Assembly (NCBI GenBank): GCA_029777945.1
Contig: JAKORG010000083.1
Coordinates: 1-64,000 of the forward strand
DNA: 64,000 bases
From: Deltaproteobacteria bacterium
GTDB lineage: Bacteria; Desulfobacterota; Syntrophorhabdia; Syntrophorhabdales; Syntrophorhabdaceae
Direction: 5' to 3'
Below, piece after piece: positions 32,702-41,009 of this stretch. Position numbers and translations under genes: made by a program. The notes beneath the pieces were generated by a model. It saw only the letters and a list, made by a program, of their open reading frames with translations, was not told the DNA's origin and did no database searches. The first letter of the stretch is position 1. Every line of letters starts with the position of its first letter.

Positions 32702-34120
32702 ATGAGTATCTCGTCTATATTAAACATTGCAAAGAATGCACTTTCTGCATCCCAGATAGGGATGCAGGTTACATCCCATAATATATCCAATGTAAATACA
32801 AAGGGTTATGCAAGGCAGGCACCGGTATTTGAAGAACTATCCCCCTCTTCCATAGGTGGACTTCTTTTAGGAAATGGGGTAAAGGTTGAAAGCATTGTGA
32901 GATATGCAGATAAATACATAGAAAAACAGCTAAACTTAAAGAATAACGAATTTCAGGAGCAGACCATATACAGCCAGTATTTCGAAAGGATTGAAGGTAT
33001 TCTCAACGAAGACAGTAACAAATTGACAAGTTATATAACAGATTTTTTTAATGCCTAGCAGGAATTATCCACAGACCCTCAAAGCACTGCCCTAAGACAG
33101 GCAGTGCTTGCCAGTGGAAAAAATATGACCCGTTCCATAAATAATATCTACAGCGGACTAAAAAATCTCCAGATAGAGCTAAACAATAAAGTCAAGTTTG
33201 AGATAGAAAATATAAATAGAATCACATCTTCCATTGCTGATTTAAATAAGATGATATTCGAAGGTGCATCGAGCACAAGCGAGGCAAATGATTATATTAC
33301 TAAGCGAAATGAATACATAAAGGAGCTATCTGGAAAAATCGATATAAATTATTTTGAAGATGAATACGGAAGGGCTACAATCCTCACATCAAAGGGAAAG
33401 ACCCTTGTGGAAGGAAGTCAGTCATGGAACCTCGATGTTGTAGATGATGAGACAACAGGGTTCTATAGAATTACATGGAAAGATTTTTCAGGGAAAGCTA
33501 CGGATATAACAGACAGTTTTCAGGGTGGGAGTGTATACGGTATTTTGACGATGCGTGATGGCGAAATAAACAATTTTATAGCCCATATGGATGAGCTTGC
33601 AAAGGCAATAATCACAGAAGTAAATAATGTGCACAGAGAGGGTTTCACGTTAAATCACGACCCATCATCCACTGACCCCGATAATATTTCCTTTTTTAAA
33701 GAGCTGACAGGTCATTACTCAAAGGATATGGCGCTATCGGACGATGTATTAAATGATATTAAAAACATTGCCACATCGGACAAGATAGATGAAAACGGAA
33801 AACCCATTGGAAATGTTATTGCACTGAATATTGCATCCATTATTGATCAAAAAATCCTAAACAACAACTCATCGACAATCGTTGAATTTACATCTTCCAT
33901 TGCTAATAGAATAGGACAGCTTTCAAAGGCTGCAAAGGATACCCTTGAATATAGCCAGGATACCATGCAGATTATGGAAAAACAGAGAGAGGCTGTATCC
34001 GGTGTATCAATAGATGAAGAAATGGCAAATCTCATTAAATTTCAATATGCATTTCAAGCAGCCACAAGACTCTTTACAGTGGCGGATAATTTATTCCAGA
34101 GTTTACTTGAGGCAGTATAA
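32702..34120 (+). CDS. flgK: FlgK, hook-filament junction protein 1, with in-frame TAG at codon 119
   Basis: Read through TAG 33056-33058, the frame gives 472 residues. The N-terminus is FlgK-like (ISSILNIAKNALSASQIGMQ, SHNISNVNTKGYARQ) and so is the C-terminus (SGVSIDEEMANLIKFQYAFQ, AATRLFTVADNLFQSLLEAV). The TAG sits in ITDFFNA-[TAG]-QELSTDP, where FlgK of many bacteria has Trp or another large residue (FFNAWQEL type). The part after the TAG has no ribosome site or proper start and cannot work alone. FlgK joins hook to filament. It starts directly after the flgN stop and overlaps flgL (TAATG). Confidence 0.9.
33056..33058 (+). other. In-frame TAG inside flgK
   Basis: The context is GCC-TAG-CAG-GAA within a conserved FlgK block. 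A TGG-to-TAG change is the simplest origin. As in flgG, the next codon is CAG. Confidence 0.92.
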
Positions 34121-35007
34121 TGAGGGTGACAGATAGTTTAAAATACGAGACATTCACGAGAAACCTTTCAAAGATAAAAGGGCTTGTTGATACAATACAA
34201 ACCAAAATAGCATCTGGGAAAAAGGTCCTTTCTCCCTCTGATGATCCTGTAGCTTTTTCATCGGGAATTGGTCTTGAAGTAGAAAAGAAGATGAACCTTC
34301 AATACGAAAGAGCACTAAATAAATTAAAAACATTGGGGGGTTTTTACGATACGGCAATAACAGGTATACATGACCTTCTGACAAAGGCAAAAGAGATTGC
34401 CATTACGCAGGCATCTTCTACAATGGATGCTGCAACAAGAAAATCCTCGGCAGAACAGATAAAAGGTATAATAGAACAGCTTGTTACCATTGGAAATACA
34501 AAACTTGGAAATACATATATATTCGGTGGGGAAAAGACAGATTTAGCACCCTTTACTTTAAACGATGACTTCACAGTAACATACACAGGCACAGTAGATG
34601 TTTCATCAGTGTTTATCGACAGGGCAACAAAAGAAGAATCGGGTATATCAGGTAGTAGGGTCTTTATATCTGATACGAACATCTTTACTGTTTTAAAAGA
34701 CCTAAAGGATGCCCTTGAAGAGAACAATGTGGAGGGTATCAAAAGTTCCTTAGATGGACTGAATGCATCTCTTGAAAAGACAGAGACAAATCTATCTTAT
34801 ATTGGAACTTATGCATCAAGGATAGAAGATTATATTTCATACAAGGAAACAAGAAACCTCAATATTGAGGAAGTAATCTCCAGTATGCTCGATATAGACA
34901 TTACACAAGCAGTTACAGAATTTAATGTGCTTACAAATGTATATCAGGCAATGCTTTATAGTATGGCAAAAATTCAGGAAATGAATGTTCTGAACTATCT
35001 TAAATAA
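34120..35007 (+). CDS. flgL: FlgL, hook-filament junction protein 3
   Basis: This 295-residue protein is flagellin-like at both ends: LSKIKGLVDTIQTKIASGKK, SPSDDPVAFSSGIGLE, then GNTKLGNTYIFGGEKTDLAP and the C-terminal AVTEFNVLTNVYQAMLYSMA. It connects FlgK to the filament. It overlaps flgK by one base. Confidence 0.95.
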   Translation: MRVTDSLKYETFTRNLSKIKGLVDTIQTKIASGKKVLSPSDDPVAFSSGIGLEVEKKMNLQYERALNKLKTLGGFYDTAITGIHDLLTKAKEIAITQASSTMDAATRKSSAEQIKGIIEQLVTIGNTKLGNTYIFGGEKTDLAPFTLNDDFTVTYTGTVDVSSVFIDRATKEESGISGSRVFISDTNIFTVLKDLKDALEENNVEGIKSSLDGLNASLEKTETNLSYIGTYASRIEDYISYKETRNLNIEEVISSMLDIDITQAVTEFNVLTNVYQAMLYSMAKIQEMNVLNYLK

Positions 35008-35025
35008 GGTTATAAAAGGTGATGG

Positions 35026-35262
35026 ATGCTCGTTCTTTCCCGTAAAAAAAATGAAGGTATCATTATAAAAGGTAAGGATGGGGACATAAGGATTTTTCTC
35101 ATTGACAGTGAAAGGGGTAGGGTAAGGCTTGGCATTGAGGCGCCAAAGGGTTATACAATAGTAAGGGAAGAATTGTTAACAGAAATTGAAGGGGCAAATA
35201 GAATGTCTGCCCTGAAAGATATGGAAAAAATAAAGAGGTTTATAGGTGAAGGAAACAGTTGA
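35026..35262 (+). CDS. csrA: CsrA, RNA-binding translational regulator
   Basis: This 78-residue protein begins MLVLSRKKNEGIIIKGKDGD and includes RGRVRLGIEAPKGYTIVREE, with the basic RNA-binding surface residues present. CsrA dimers bind GGA in hairpin loops and block ribosome access. Its neighbour fliW encodes the protein antagonist, and the flagellin mRNA leader downstream carries candidate GGA sites. csrA overlaps fliW by 17 bases. Confidence 0.97.
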   Translation: MLVLSRKKNEGIIIKGKDGDIRIFLIDSERGRVRLGIEAPKGYTIVREELLTEIEGANRMSALKDMEKIKRFIGEGNS

Positions 35263-35644
35263 AATAAGGCTCAAGGGAAAGATAATAGGATTTGAGGAAT
35301 TTACCGAATACATCCTTGAGGCACCTTTTGGAGAAAATTCACCCTTCAGGGTGTTGAAATGTATAGGTGCACCAATCTCTTTTGTTGTAATCAATCCCTA
35401 TTATGTATTGGATGATTATTCCTTTGATGTTGACGATGCCATCATTGAAGAAATAATGGATAGGTCAAAAAGCGAAGAAAGTATAGCAGTGCTATGCATT
35501 GTAAGACCTAATGATAGAACCCTTTATGTGAATTTACGTTCACCTATTATTGTAAATACAATAAAAGGCAGATTTATCCAGGTGATCCTTCAAAATGAAG
35601 GATACGGTGTATCTGTCCCCTTTGCTGTAAAAAAACAGGAATAG
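35246..35644 (+). CDS. fliW: FliW, flagellin-binding antagonist of CsrA
   Basis: This 132-residue FliW-family protein begins at GTG 35246 inside csrA. Its blocks are GKIIGFEEFTEYILEAPFGE, FRVLKCIGAPISFVVINPYY and NLRSPIIVNTIKGRFIQVIL. In Bacillus, free FliW binds CsrA and frees flagellin mRNA, while flagellin titrates FliW. The csrA-fliW-fliC order here fits the same homeostatic circuit. Confidence 0.95.
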   Translation: MKETVEIRLKGKIIGFEEFTEYILEAPFGENSPFRVLKCIGAPISFVVINPYYVLDDYSFDVDDAIIEEIMDRSKSEESIAVLCIVRPNDRTLYVNLRSPIIVNTIKGRFIQVILQNEGYGVSVPFAVKKQE

Positions 35645-35657
35645 AAAAAGAAAAAAA

Positions 35658-37232
35658 GTGAAAAAAAGACACAAAGAGAACAAAAATAAGCATGTTTATA
35701 AAAATTTAACATCACATAAGATTCAACAACCCAACACCCCTACCCTTTCTGTATGCATGATTGTAAAGAACGAAGAAAAAAACCTGCCAAGATTATTAGG
35801 CTCTATAAAGGGGCTTGCTGATGAGATTATTGTAGTTGATACAGGCTCAGAAGACAATACAGTAGAGATTGCAAAATCCTTTGGTGCAAAGGTCTATTTC
35901 TTTGAATGGTGTGATGATTTTTCTGCTGCCAGAAACGAATCCTTAAGGCATGCCACCTGTGATTATATACTCTGGCTTGACGGCGATGATGAGCTAAAAA
36001 AAGAAGAACACATTAAGATTAAAAATGCCCTTTCTAAAAACAGGGGATATGCCTTTTATCTCAAAATTAGAAGCATTACAGACAAGGGAGATACAGAGTG
36101 TATACAGATGAGGATGTTTCCCAGAAGAGAAGATATAAGGTTTGAGGGTAGCGTCCATGAGCAGGTTTATCCATCAATAGAGAGGGCAAAGATTCCCATG
36201 AGCTTATGTGATGCATTAATCATCCATCATGGATATAAGGAAAGTAGCGATAGTGATAATAAATTAAAAAGGAATCTTGAAATTCTTAAAAAGGACCTTG
36301 CCAGAGAACCTGATAACGTCTTGACCTTATTTTTTCTTGGAAGGACATTAAGGGGACTTAATCAATTGGAAGATTCAGCCTTTTACTATGACAGGATTAT
36401 TGAAAAAGGGAAAGATGATAGTAGATTAAAAACCACTGATTTGTATCAGATTACCTTATTTGAAAGGGCAGGGATTTTTGCATCAAATGGAAGGCTCAAA
36501 GAGGCAATTGATTTACTTGAAAACAATAGAAATGTAGGCAGTAAAGGTAGCAATAATATAATAGATTTTACCCTCGGTGAGCTGTATTATAAGTCAAAGG
36601 AATACGAAAAGGCATATAAGTATCTATATCGTATAAAGGATGTAAGCTTTAAAGAAGAGTTAGTGCCAATAGACTTAAAACTTATAAAAAATAATCTATA
36701 TCATTATCTCGGCGTATCTTCCCTTTTTGTAAAAGACTACAATACAGCAAAAAAATATATAGGCATTTCAATAGAATATGACCCTCAAAACCCCGAGAAC
36801 TATCATTACCTTATCCTCTGTGAGGAAAAACAGGGCAACATAAAAAAGGCAATAGATATCTGTTCAGAGGCATTAGAAAGATTCCATAACAATATATCCT
36901 TTATTAAAAAAAGGTTTCTTCTAAGACTCGAAAACGGATATCTTTACGACATAGATAAAGACTTACCTTTTTTTGAGCATGAAACCCAGGATGTTGAGAT
37001 TTTATGTGGCCTTTTACTTTTAAGCTCTATGAAGCTCTCCATTGATGGTATAACAAAATACTATAGTGCCATACAAAGGGCACTATTTTTACCTGTTATG
37101 CCCTTTCCTGAGGGGTATATGGAAGTAAAAAATAGGCTCAATGACCTTAATGAAAAAAAGGCACTGTCTCTAATGGAGAGGGTAATAGATACCTTTCTTA
37201 ATCTTCAAAACCAAAACGAGATTACCCTTTAA
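35658..37232 (+). CDS. Family 2 glycosyltransferase with TPR repeats, next to flagellin gene
   Basis: This 524-residue protein has an N-terminal GT2 domain (TLSVCMIVKNEEKNLPRLLG, EIIVVDTGSEDNTVEIAKSF, a LWLDGDDELK metal-binding motif). TPR-like helical repeats run from about residue 215 onward (LFFLGRTLRGLNQLEDSAFY, GELYYKSKEYEKAYKYLYRI, YHYLILCEEKQGNIKKAIDI). GT-TPR fusions modify proteins or bind polypeptide clients. The place between fliW and fliC suggests flagellin glycosylation. The start is probably GTG 35658, because an internal ATG would cut the first GT strand. There is no signal peptide. Confidence 0.82.
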   Translation: MKKRHKENKNKHVYKNLTSHKIQQPNTPTLSVCMIVKNEEKNLPRLLGSIKGLADEIIVVDTGSEDNTVEIAKSFGAKVYFFEWCDDFSAARNESLRHATCDYILWLDGDDELKKEEHIKIKNALSKNRGYAFYLKIRSITDKGDTECIQMRMFPRREDIRFEGSVHEQVYPSIERAKIPMSLCDALIIHHGYKESSDSDNKLKRNLEILKKDLAREPDNVLTLFFLGRTLRGLNQLEDSAFYYDRIIEKGKDDSRLKTTDLYQITLFERAGIFASNGRLKEAIDLLENNRNVGSKGSNNIIDFTLGELYYKSKEYEKAYKYLYRIKDVSFKEELVPIDLKLIKNNLYHYLGVSSLFVKDYNTAKKYIGISIEYDPQNPENYHYLILCEEKQGNIKKAIDICSEALERFHNNISFIKKRFLLRLENGYLYDIDKDLPFFEHETQDVEILCGLLLLSSMKLSIDGITKYYSAIQRALFLPVMPFPEGYMEVKNRLNDLNEKKALSLMERVIDTFLNLQNQNEITL

Positions 37233-37266
37233 ACTAATAAAGCATTAAAAAGATGAAAAAACATAC

Positions 37267-37293
37267 TTAAGTTTTTTAATGCGTCTCCGATAA
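37267..37293 (+). promoter_or_regulatory. Sigma-28 promoter of flagellin
   Basis: TTAAGTTT-N11-TCCGATAA is an almost perfect FliA promoter. Transcription should begin near 37300, giving an 88-base leader before fliC. Confidence 0.88.
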
Positions 37294-37299
37294 TTATAT

Positions 37300-37387
37300 C
37301 AGAAGGGAAGAAAGGAGGTGAAAAAAGGCTTCCCGAAAAAATGAAAAAGGCAAGATGCCAAATAAAAATTAAACAAGGAGGTTTAAC
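37300..37387 (+). promoter_or_regulatory. Flagellin mRNA leader with two AAGGAGGT sites, candidate CsrA target
   Basis: GGGAAG (37305-37310) can pair with CTTCCC (37329-37334), placing AAGGAGGT (37312-37319) in the loop. The same eight bases recur at 37375-37382 as the fliC ribosome site. A small GGCA/TGCC hairpin (37349-37359) lies between. Two GGA sites, one at the ribosome site and one upstream in a hairpin loop, is the arrangement CsrA uses on Bacillus hag mRNA. The base pairing is read by eye. Confidence 0.6.
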
Positions 37388-38509
37388 ATGGCTTTTAGAA
37401 TCGCAACAAACGTAGCATCACTTAACACTCAAAGGTGGCTCTCAGTAGCCAATGCAGGGATGGCAAAATCCCTCGAAAGACTCTCTTCAGGTTATAAAAT
37501 CAACAAAGCAGCAGATGACGCAGCAGGTATCGGTATTGCCACAAAGTTGAATGTGAAGGCAGCAAGTGTTTCTAAGGCAATAGATAATGGTAATCAGGCA
37601 ATAGCAATGCTTCAGACTGCAGAAAGTGGTATAGAGCAGATTGCAAACATTCTAACAAGGCTAAAAGAGCTTGCAACCCAGGCAGCCTCAGATAATAATT
37701 CAACAGACAGGGCAGCCCTTGATAATGAAAGGTCGCAGCTTGAAACAGAGATCAATAAGATCGCCCAGAATACAAAGTATGGCTCTACATCACTCCTCCA
37801 AGGGGCAAATACTATATCATCATATGGTGCCAGTCTCACACCTGCTAATGGTATCTCAGCTATTGATGTATCAAGCGCAGCATTAACAGGTACTACTGCA
37901 TTTACTTTGACAGTATCTGCGGGAGCAACAACAACCCTTTCGCTTACAAGGGGATCGACAACCCAGACAGTGACTGTATCAAGACCTTCTGGTTTAAACA
38001 CTACTGTTGCAAACTTCAGCGACCTCGGTGTTAAAATAACAATCAATGCATCTATAGCAGATATTAGTGCGGCTAATGGTGTTTTTACAGTTACTGTTGG
38101 TACCTCTTCTTTTGACTATCAGTTAGGAGATGTAAACCAGAGCTATGACCAGATAGGTATAAGCATTAAGAACTTCCAGGCAAGTTCTACTGATGTTCTT
38201 AACATCTCTGGTGATATATCAACCAAAGATAATGCCAAGATATATCTCGGGATAATAGATACTGCCATCACGAACCTCAATACAGAAAGGGGTAAAATTG
38301 GTGCTGCCCAGAACCAGATATCATATCACATAGCAAACCTCGAGGCTATGTATGAGAACACAAGGGCAGCCCAGTCCACAATCAAGGATGCAGATTTCGC
38401 AGCAGAGATGGCGAACTTTACAAAGTTCCAGATAGTGACACAGTCTGGTGTTGCAATGCTTGCCCAGGCAAATCAGTTGCCACAGCTAATTCTATCTCTT
38501 ATGAGATAA
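37388..38509 (+). CDS. fliC: Flagellin
   Basis: This 373-residue protein has canonical D0/D1 ends: MAFRIATNVASLNTQRWLSV, RLSSGYKINKAADDAAGIGI at the N-terminus and NQISYHIANLEAMYENTRAA, ADFAAEMANFTKFQIVTQSG at the C-terminus. The middle (about 145-275) is Ser/Thr/Ala-rich and variable, the surface-exposed D2-like part and a likely target of glycosylation. It has a perfect ribosome site, a sigma-28 promoter and a structured leader. Only one flagellin gene is in the window. Confidence 0.98.
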   Translation: MAFRIATNVASLNTQRWLSVANAGMAKSLERLSSGYKINKAADDAAGIGIATKLNVKAASVSKAIDNGNQAIAMLQTAESGIEQIANILTRLKELATQAASDNNSTDRAALDNERSQLETEINKIAQNTKYGSTSLLQGANTISSYGASLTPANGISAIDVSSAALTGTTAFTLTVSAGATTTLSLTRGSTTQTVTVSRPSGLNTTVANFSDLGVKITINASIADISAANGVFTVTVGTSSFDYQLGDVNQSYDQIGISIKNFQASSTDVLNISGDISTKDNAKIYLGIIDTAITNLNTERGKIGAAQNQISYHIANLEAMYENTRAAQSTIKDADFAAEMANFTKFQIVTQSGVAMLAQANQLPQLILSLMR

Positions 38510-38519
38510 CACATCCAAT

Positions 38520-38550
38520 CCCACCCCTTTCTGACAACAGAAGGGGTGGG
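38520..38550 (+). terminator. Strong GC-rich hairpin after flagellin gene
   Basis: CCCACCCCTT (38520-38529) pairs with AAGGGGTGGG (38541-38550), extended by CTG/CAG toward the loop. No T-run follows, so it may stabilise the abundant flagellin mRNA end or terminate only partly before flaG. Confidence 0.6.
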
Positions 38551-38572
38551 TATCTAACAGGTGGTGGCTGAT

Positions 38573-38923
38573 ATGGAGATATCAATAATAAATAACATAA
38601 AAACAAATTCAAAAGTAGTAGATAGGGTAGCACATGTTTCAACTGGAAAGACAGAGAATAAAGCCCCACAGGATTTAAAACCCGTATCCTCTACAATAAG
38701 AGAAAATGAAAAGATAGCAAAAGATATTGAAAAGATGCTCGAATTTTTTAAGCAAAATAGCTCTGTAAAGTTTCAATACGATAAATCAATAAACAGGGTT
38801 ATCATCCAGGTTTTAAATGGCAGCAATAATGAAGTGGTAAAGCAGATACCACCTGAAGACATAGTAAGGTTTTTAAAGGCTTTTAATGAACTAATCGGCA
38901 TTATTATAGATAAGGAGATCTAA
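38573..38923 (+). CDS. flaG: FlaG-family protein
   Basis: This protein of about 116 residues has the FlaG C-terminal domain: KFQYDKSINRVIIQVLNGSN, then EVVKQIPPEDIVRFLKAFNE. FlaG influences filament length in several bacteria and usually sits between flagellin and fliD, as here. ATG 38573 has an AGGTGG ribosome site; GTG 38561 is possible. It overlaps fliD by one base (TAATG). Confidence 0.9.
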   Translation: MEISIINNIKTNSKVVDRVAHVSTGKTENKAPQDLKPVSSTIRENEKIAKDIEKMLEFFKQNSSVKFQYDKSINRVIIQVLNGSNNEVVKQIPPEDIVRFLKAFNELIGIIIDKEI

Positions 38924-40296
38924 TGGCAGGAAATATCTCTTTAACAGGCCTTACAAGTAATATCAACTGGACAAACCTTATAAATGACATGTTAAATGCA
39001 AAAAAGGCTTCTACTATTACACCCCTTGAAAACAAGAAGTCCAATTATCAGGCAAAGCTCTCTGCATACCAATCTTTTAATAGCCTTTTGCTAAGCCTTA
39101 AAAACTATATAGAGGACAATAAACTCGATAAGACTTCAGGTTATAATATCTACAAATATAATCTCACATCATCAAATACGAACATAACGCCAGAAGATGT
39201 TATAGGCATCTCTCTTTCAACAGAAGCGAATATCGGTAACTACTCCATTGAGGTTACAAGTCTTGCCCAGGCAGAAAAGATTGCCTCTGATGCTCAGACA
39301 TCAAAGACTACTGCATTAGGATTATCTGGAACAATTACCGTAAACAGTAAAGAGATTGCTATAGAGACAGAGGATACGCTTCAGTCAATAGCATCAAAGA
39401 TAAATAGTGCCAGTGCCGGTGTTACTGCAAGTATTTTATCTATTTCAGATACAGAACATAGATTGACCCTTGAATCCCAATCAGAAGGCGCTGAAGGCAT
39501 TTCCCTAATAGATGGTAGTAACATCCTTAAAACACTTGGCATATTAGATGGGTTAGATCAAAAGAAAAATATCATAACAGCCGGTGCAGATGCATCCTTA
39601 AATATAGATGGTTACACCATATCATCTTCATCAAATACCGTGGCCAATGCCATATCTGGTGTTACGTTGACCTTAAAGAAGACAAATACAGGAGAACCCA
39701 TAAAATTAGCTATAACAGAAGACCAGAGTGCCATAAGCGGTAAGGTCTCTGCAATGGTAAGCAGCATTAACAGCATACTCAGTTATATCAAGACCCAGAA
39801 CACCTATTCTGGTGAAGGTTCAACATCTTCTCCTCTTATGGGTGACATAAACCTCCAGATGGTCCGTAATAACATAAACGATGTCGTATTCCAGGAGGTA
39901 GAGGGAAACTCTACATACACTACAGCCTCATCTATTGGCTTAACTTTTAGCAAAGATGGCACTTTAAGCCTAAACACCACAACCTTTAGTGATGCCTTAA
40001 GTGCCAACAGGACTGAAGTAATAAATGTCCTTACCCAGCTTGGTGATACCTTAAAGACAAATATGAATGTATATGTGAATCCCTTTACTGGAACTTTATC
40101 CCAGGTAGAAAAATCAATCAACGAGACAATAACCAGCATAGACAAAAGGATAGATGAATTAAACGAGCGTTTTGACAGGCAGATGGTAGAACTTGAGAAA
40201 AAATATAACAGCCTTGAACTTCTTATCTCTTCGTCTAATCTTATGAAGAACTGGCTTACACAGCAAATAGACTATATGAAAAAGAGTAACAGTTAA
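38923..40296 (+). CDS. fliD: FliD, filament cap
   Basis: This 457-residue protein has the FliD N-terminal domain (LTGLTSNINWTNLINDMLNA, SNYQAKLSAYQSFNSLLLSL), a beta-rich middle (SLAQAEKIASDAQT) and the C-terminal coiled coil (DKRIDELNERFDRQMVELEK). Five FliD molecules cap the filament and fold incoming flagellin. It is followed by fliS. Confidence 0.95.
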   Translation: MAGNISLTGLTSNINWTNLINDMLNAKKASTITPLENKKSNYQAKLSAYQSFNSLLLSLKNYIEDNKLDKTSGYNIYKYNLTSSNTNITPEDVIGISLSTEANIGNYSIEVTSLAQAEKIASDAQTSKTTALGLSGTITVNSKEIAIETEDTLQSIASKINSASAGVTASILSISDTEHRLTLESQSEGAEGISLIDGSNILKTLGILDGLDQKKNIITAGADASLNIDGYTISSSSNTVANAISGVTLTLKKTNTGEPIKLAITEDQSAISGKVSAMVSSINSILSYIKTQNTYSGEGSTSSPLMGDINLQMVRNNINDVVFQEVEGNSTYTTASSIGLTFSKDGTLSLNTTTFSDALSANRTEVINVLTQLGDTLKTNMNVYVNPFTGTLSQVEKSINETITSIDKRIDELNERFDRQMVELEKKYNSLELLISSSNLMKNWLTQQIDYMKKSNS

Positions 40297-40311
40297 AAAA
40301 GGGGGAAAAAG

Positions 40312-40812
40312 ATGACATTAAACGGCATCAAAAGTTATAAGAATACTGCAAACATTACTTCAGAGGAAGATAAAGGCCAGCTTCTTCTAAAGGTCTTTCA
40401 AAGGATACTTGAAAAGCTCGATTTGGCAGGTATTTATATAGAAAGCAAAAACTTTGAGAAAAGATACGAAGAGCTATCACAGATAAGACAGGTCCTTGAG
40501 ATACTGTATGACTGTGTTGATACCCAGTATGGTGAAATATCCCAAAATCTAAAGAACCTTTACCTTTACATTATAAAGCGCCTCGATGAGGCAAATGTAA
40601 AAAATGATATAAATGCAGTAATGGAATGCAAATCTCTTATAAAAACAATATACGAAGGTTTTGATGAGGCCTACAAAAAAGAGATAAGTGCTGGAAAAAA
40701 GAATCCCATTTCATCAGATATTTTATCAGTGGACTTAAAAAATAAAGAGATGCCGAACCTTAATTCAACAGTTAGCACCCCTACGGCAGGTGGATACAGA
40801 AGTTATCTCTAA
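40312..40812 (+). CDS. fliS: FliS, flagellin chaperone with long C-terminal tail
   Basis: This 166-residue protein has the four-helix FliS domain (QLLLKVFQRILEKLDLAGIY, VLEILYDCVDTQYGEISQNL, LYLYIIKRLDEANVKNDINA). FliS keeps flagellin from polymerising in the cytoplasm. The family is usually about 125-140 residues; the last ~35 here are a hydrophilic, Ser/Thr/Asn-rich tail. A GGGGGAAA ribosome site precedes the ATG. Confidence 0.9.
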   Translation: MTLNGIKSYKNTANITSEEDKGQLLLKVFQRILEKLDLAGIYIESKNFEKRYEELSQIRQVLEILYDCVDTQYGEISQNLKNLYLYIIKRLDEANVKNDINAVMECKSLIKTIYEGFDEAYKKEISAGKKNPISSDILSVDLKNKEMPNLNSTVSTPTAGGYRSYL

Positions 40813-40876
40813 AGGTGTCAAGGTGTTTGAAAAAGATAAACTCTTTATAAAATGACAAAATATTGACACCTTTTAT
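40811..40876 (+). terminator. Inverted repeat with T-rich tail after fliS
   Basis: AAAGGTGTCAA (40811-40821) pairs with TTGACACCTTT (40863-40873), followed by TATCTTT. The loop is long (about 40 bases), but the stem is perfect over 11 base pairs. It likely ends the flagellin-flaG-fliD-fliS unit. Confidence 0.55.
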
Positions 40877-40906
40877 CTTTAACCCCTACAAAAACATTAC
40901 AGATAT

Positions 40907-40918
40907 TGACTTAAGTCA
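40907..40918 (+). promoter_or_regulatory. Perfect 12-base palindrome upstream of a sigma-54 promoter
   Basis: TGACTTAAGTCA lies 12 bases before the -24 element. Its left half (ATTGACTTA) also occurs just before the fliK sigma-54 promoter. It is a candidate activator-binding site. Confidence 0.45.
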
Positions 40919-40929
40919 TTTGAATCATG

Positions 40930-40945
40930 TGGCACTTTTATTGCA
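40930..40945 (+). promoter_or_regulatory. Sigma-54 promoter of the glycosylation operon
   Basis: TGGCACT-TTTA-TTGCA is a near-perfect -24/-12 element. Transcription should begin near 40957, leading into the four-gene operon 41010-52442. Confidence 0.85.
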
Positions 40946-41009
40946 TATATTTTCATAGCTATTAAAGCAAGTCTGCAGGAATATATTTTTTTAAATTAAA
41001 GGGGCCCCT

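Noticed and set aside
33104-34120. A separate gene starting at TTG 33104 for the second part of FlgK
   Set aside because: There is no ribosome site, and the sequence from the TAG onward is collinear with FlgK, so it is one gene.
37318-37344. Leader peptide starting at GTG 37318 before fliC
   Set aside because: The ribosome-like AGGAGG touches the GTG with no spacing, and the frame is eight codons only.
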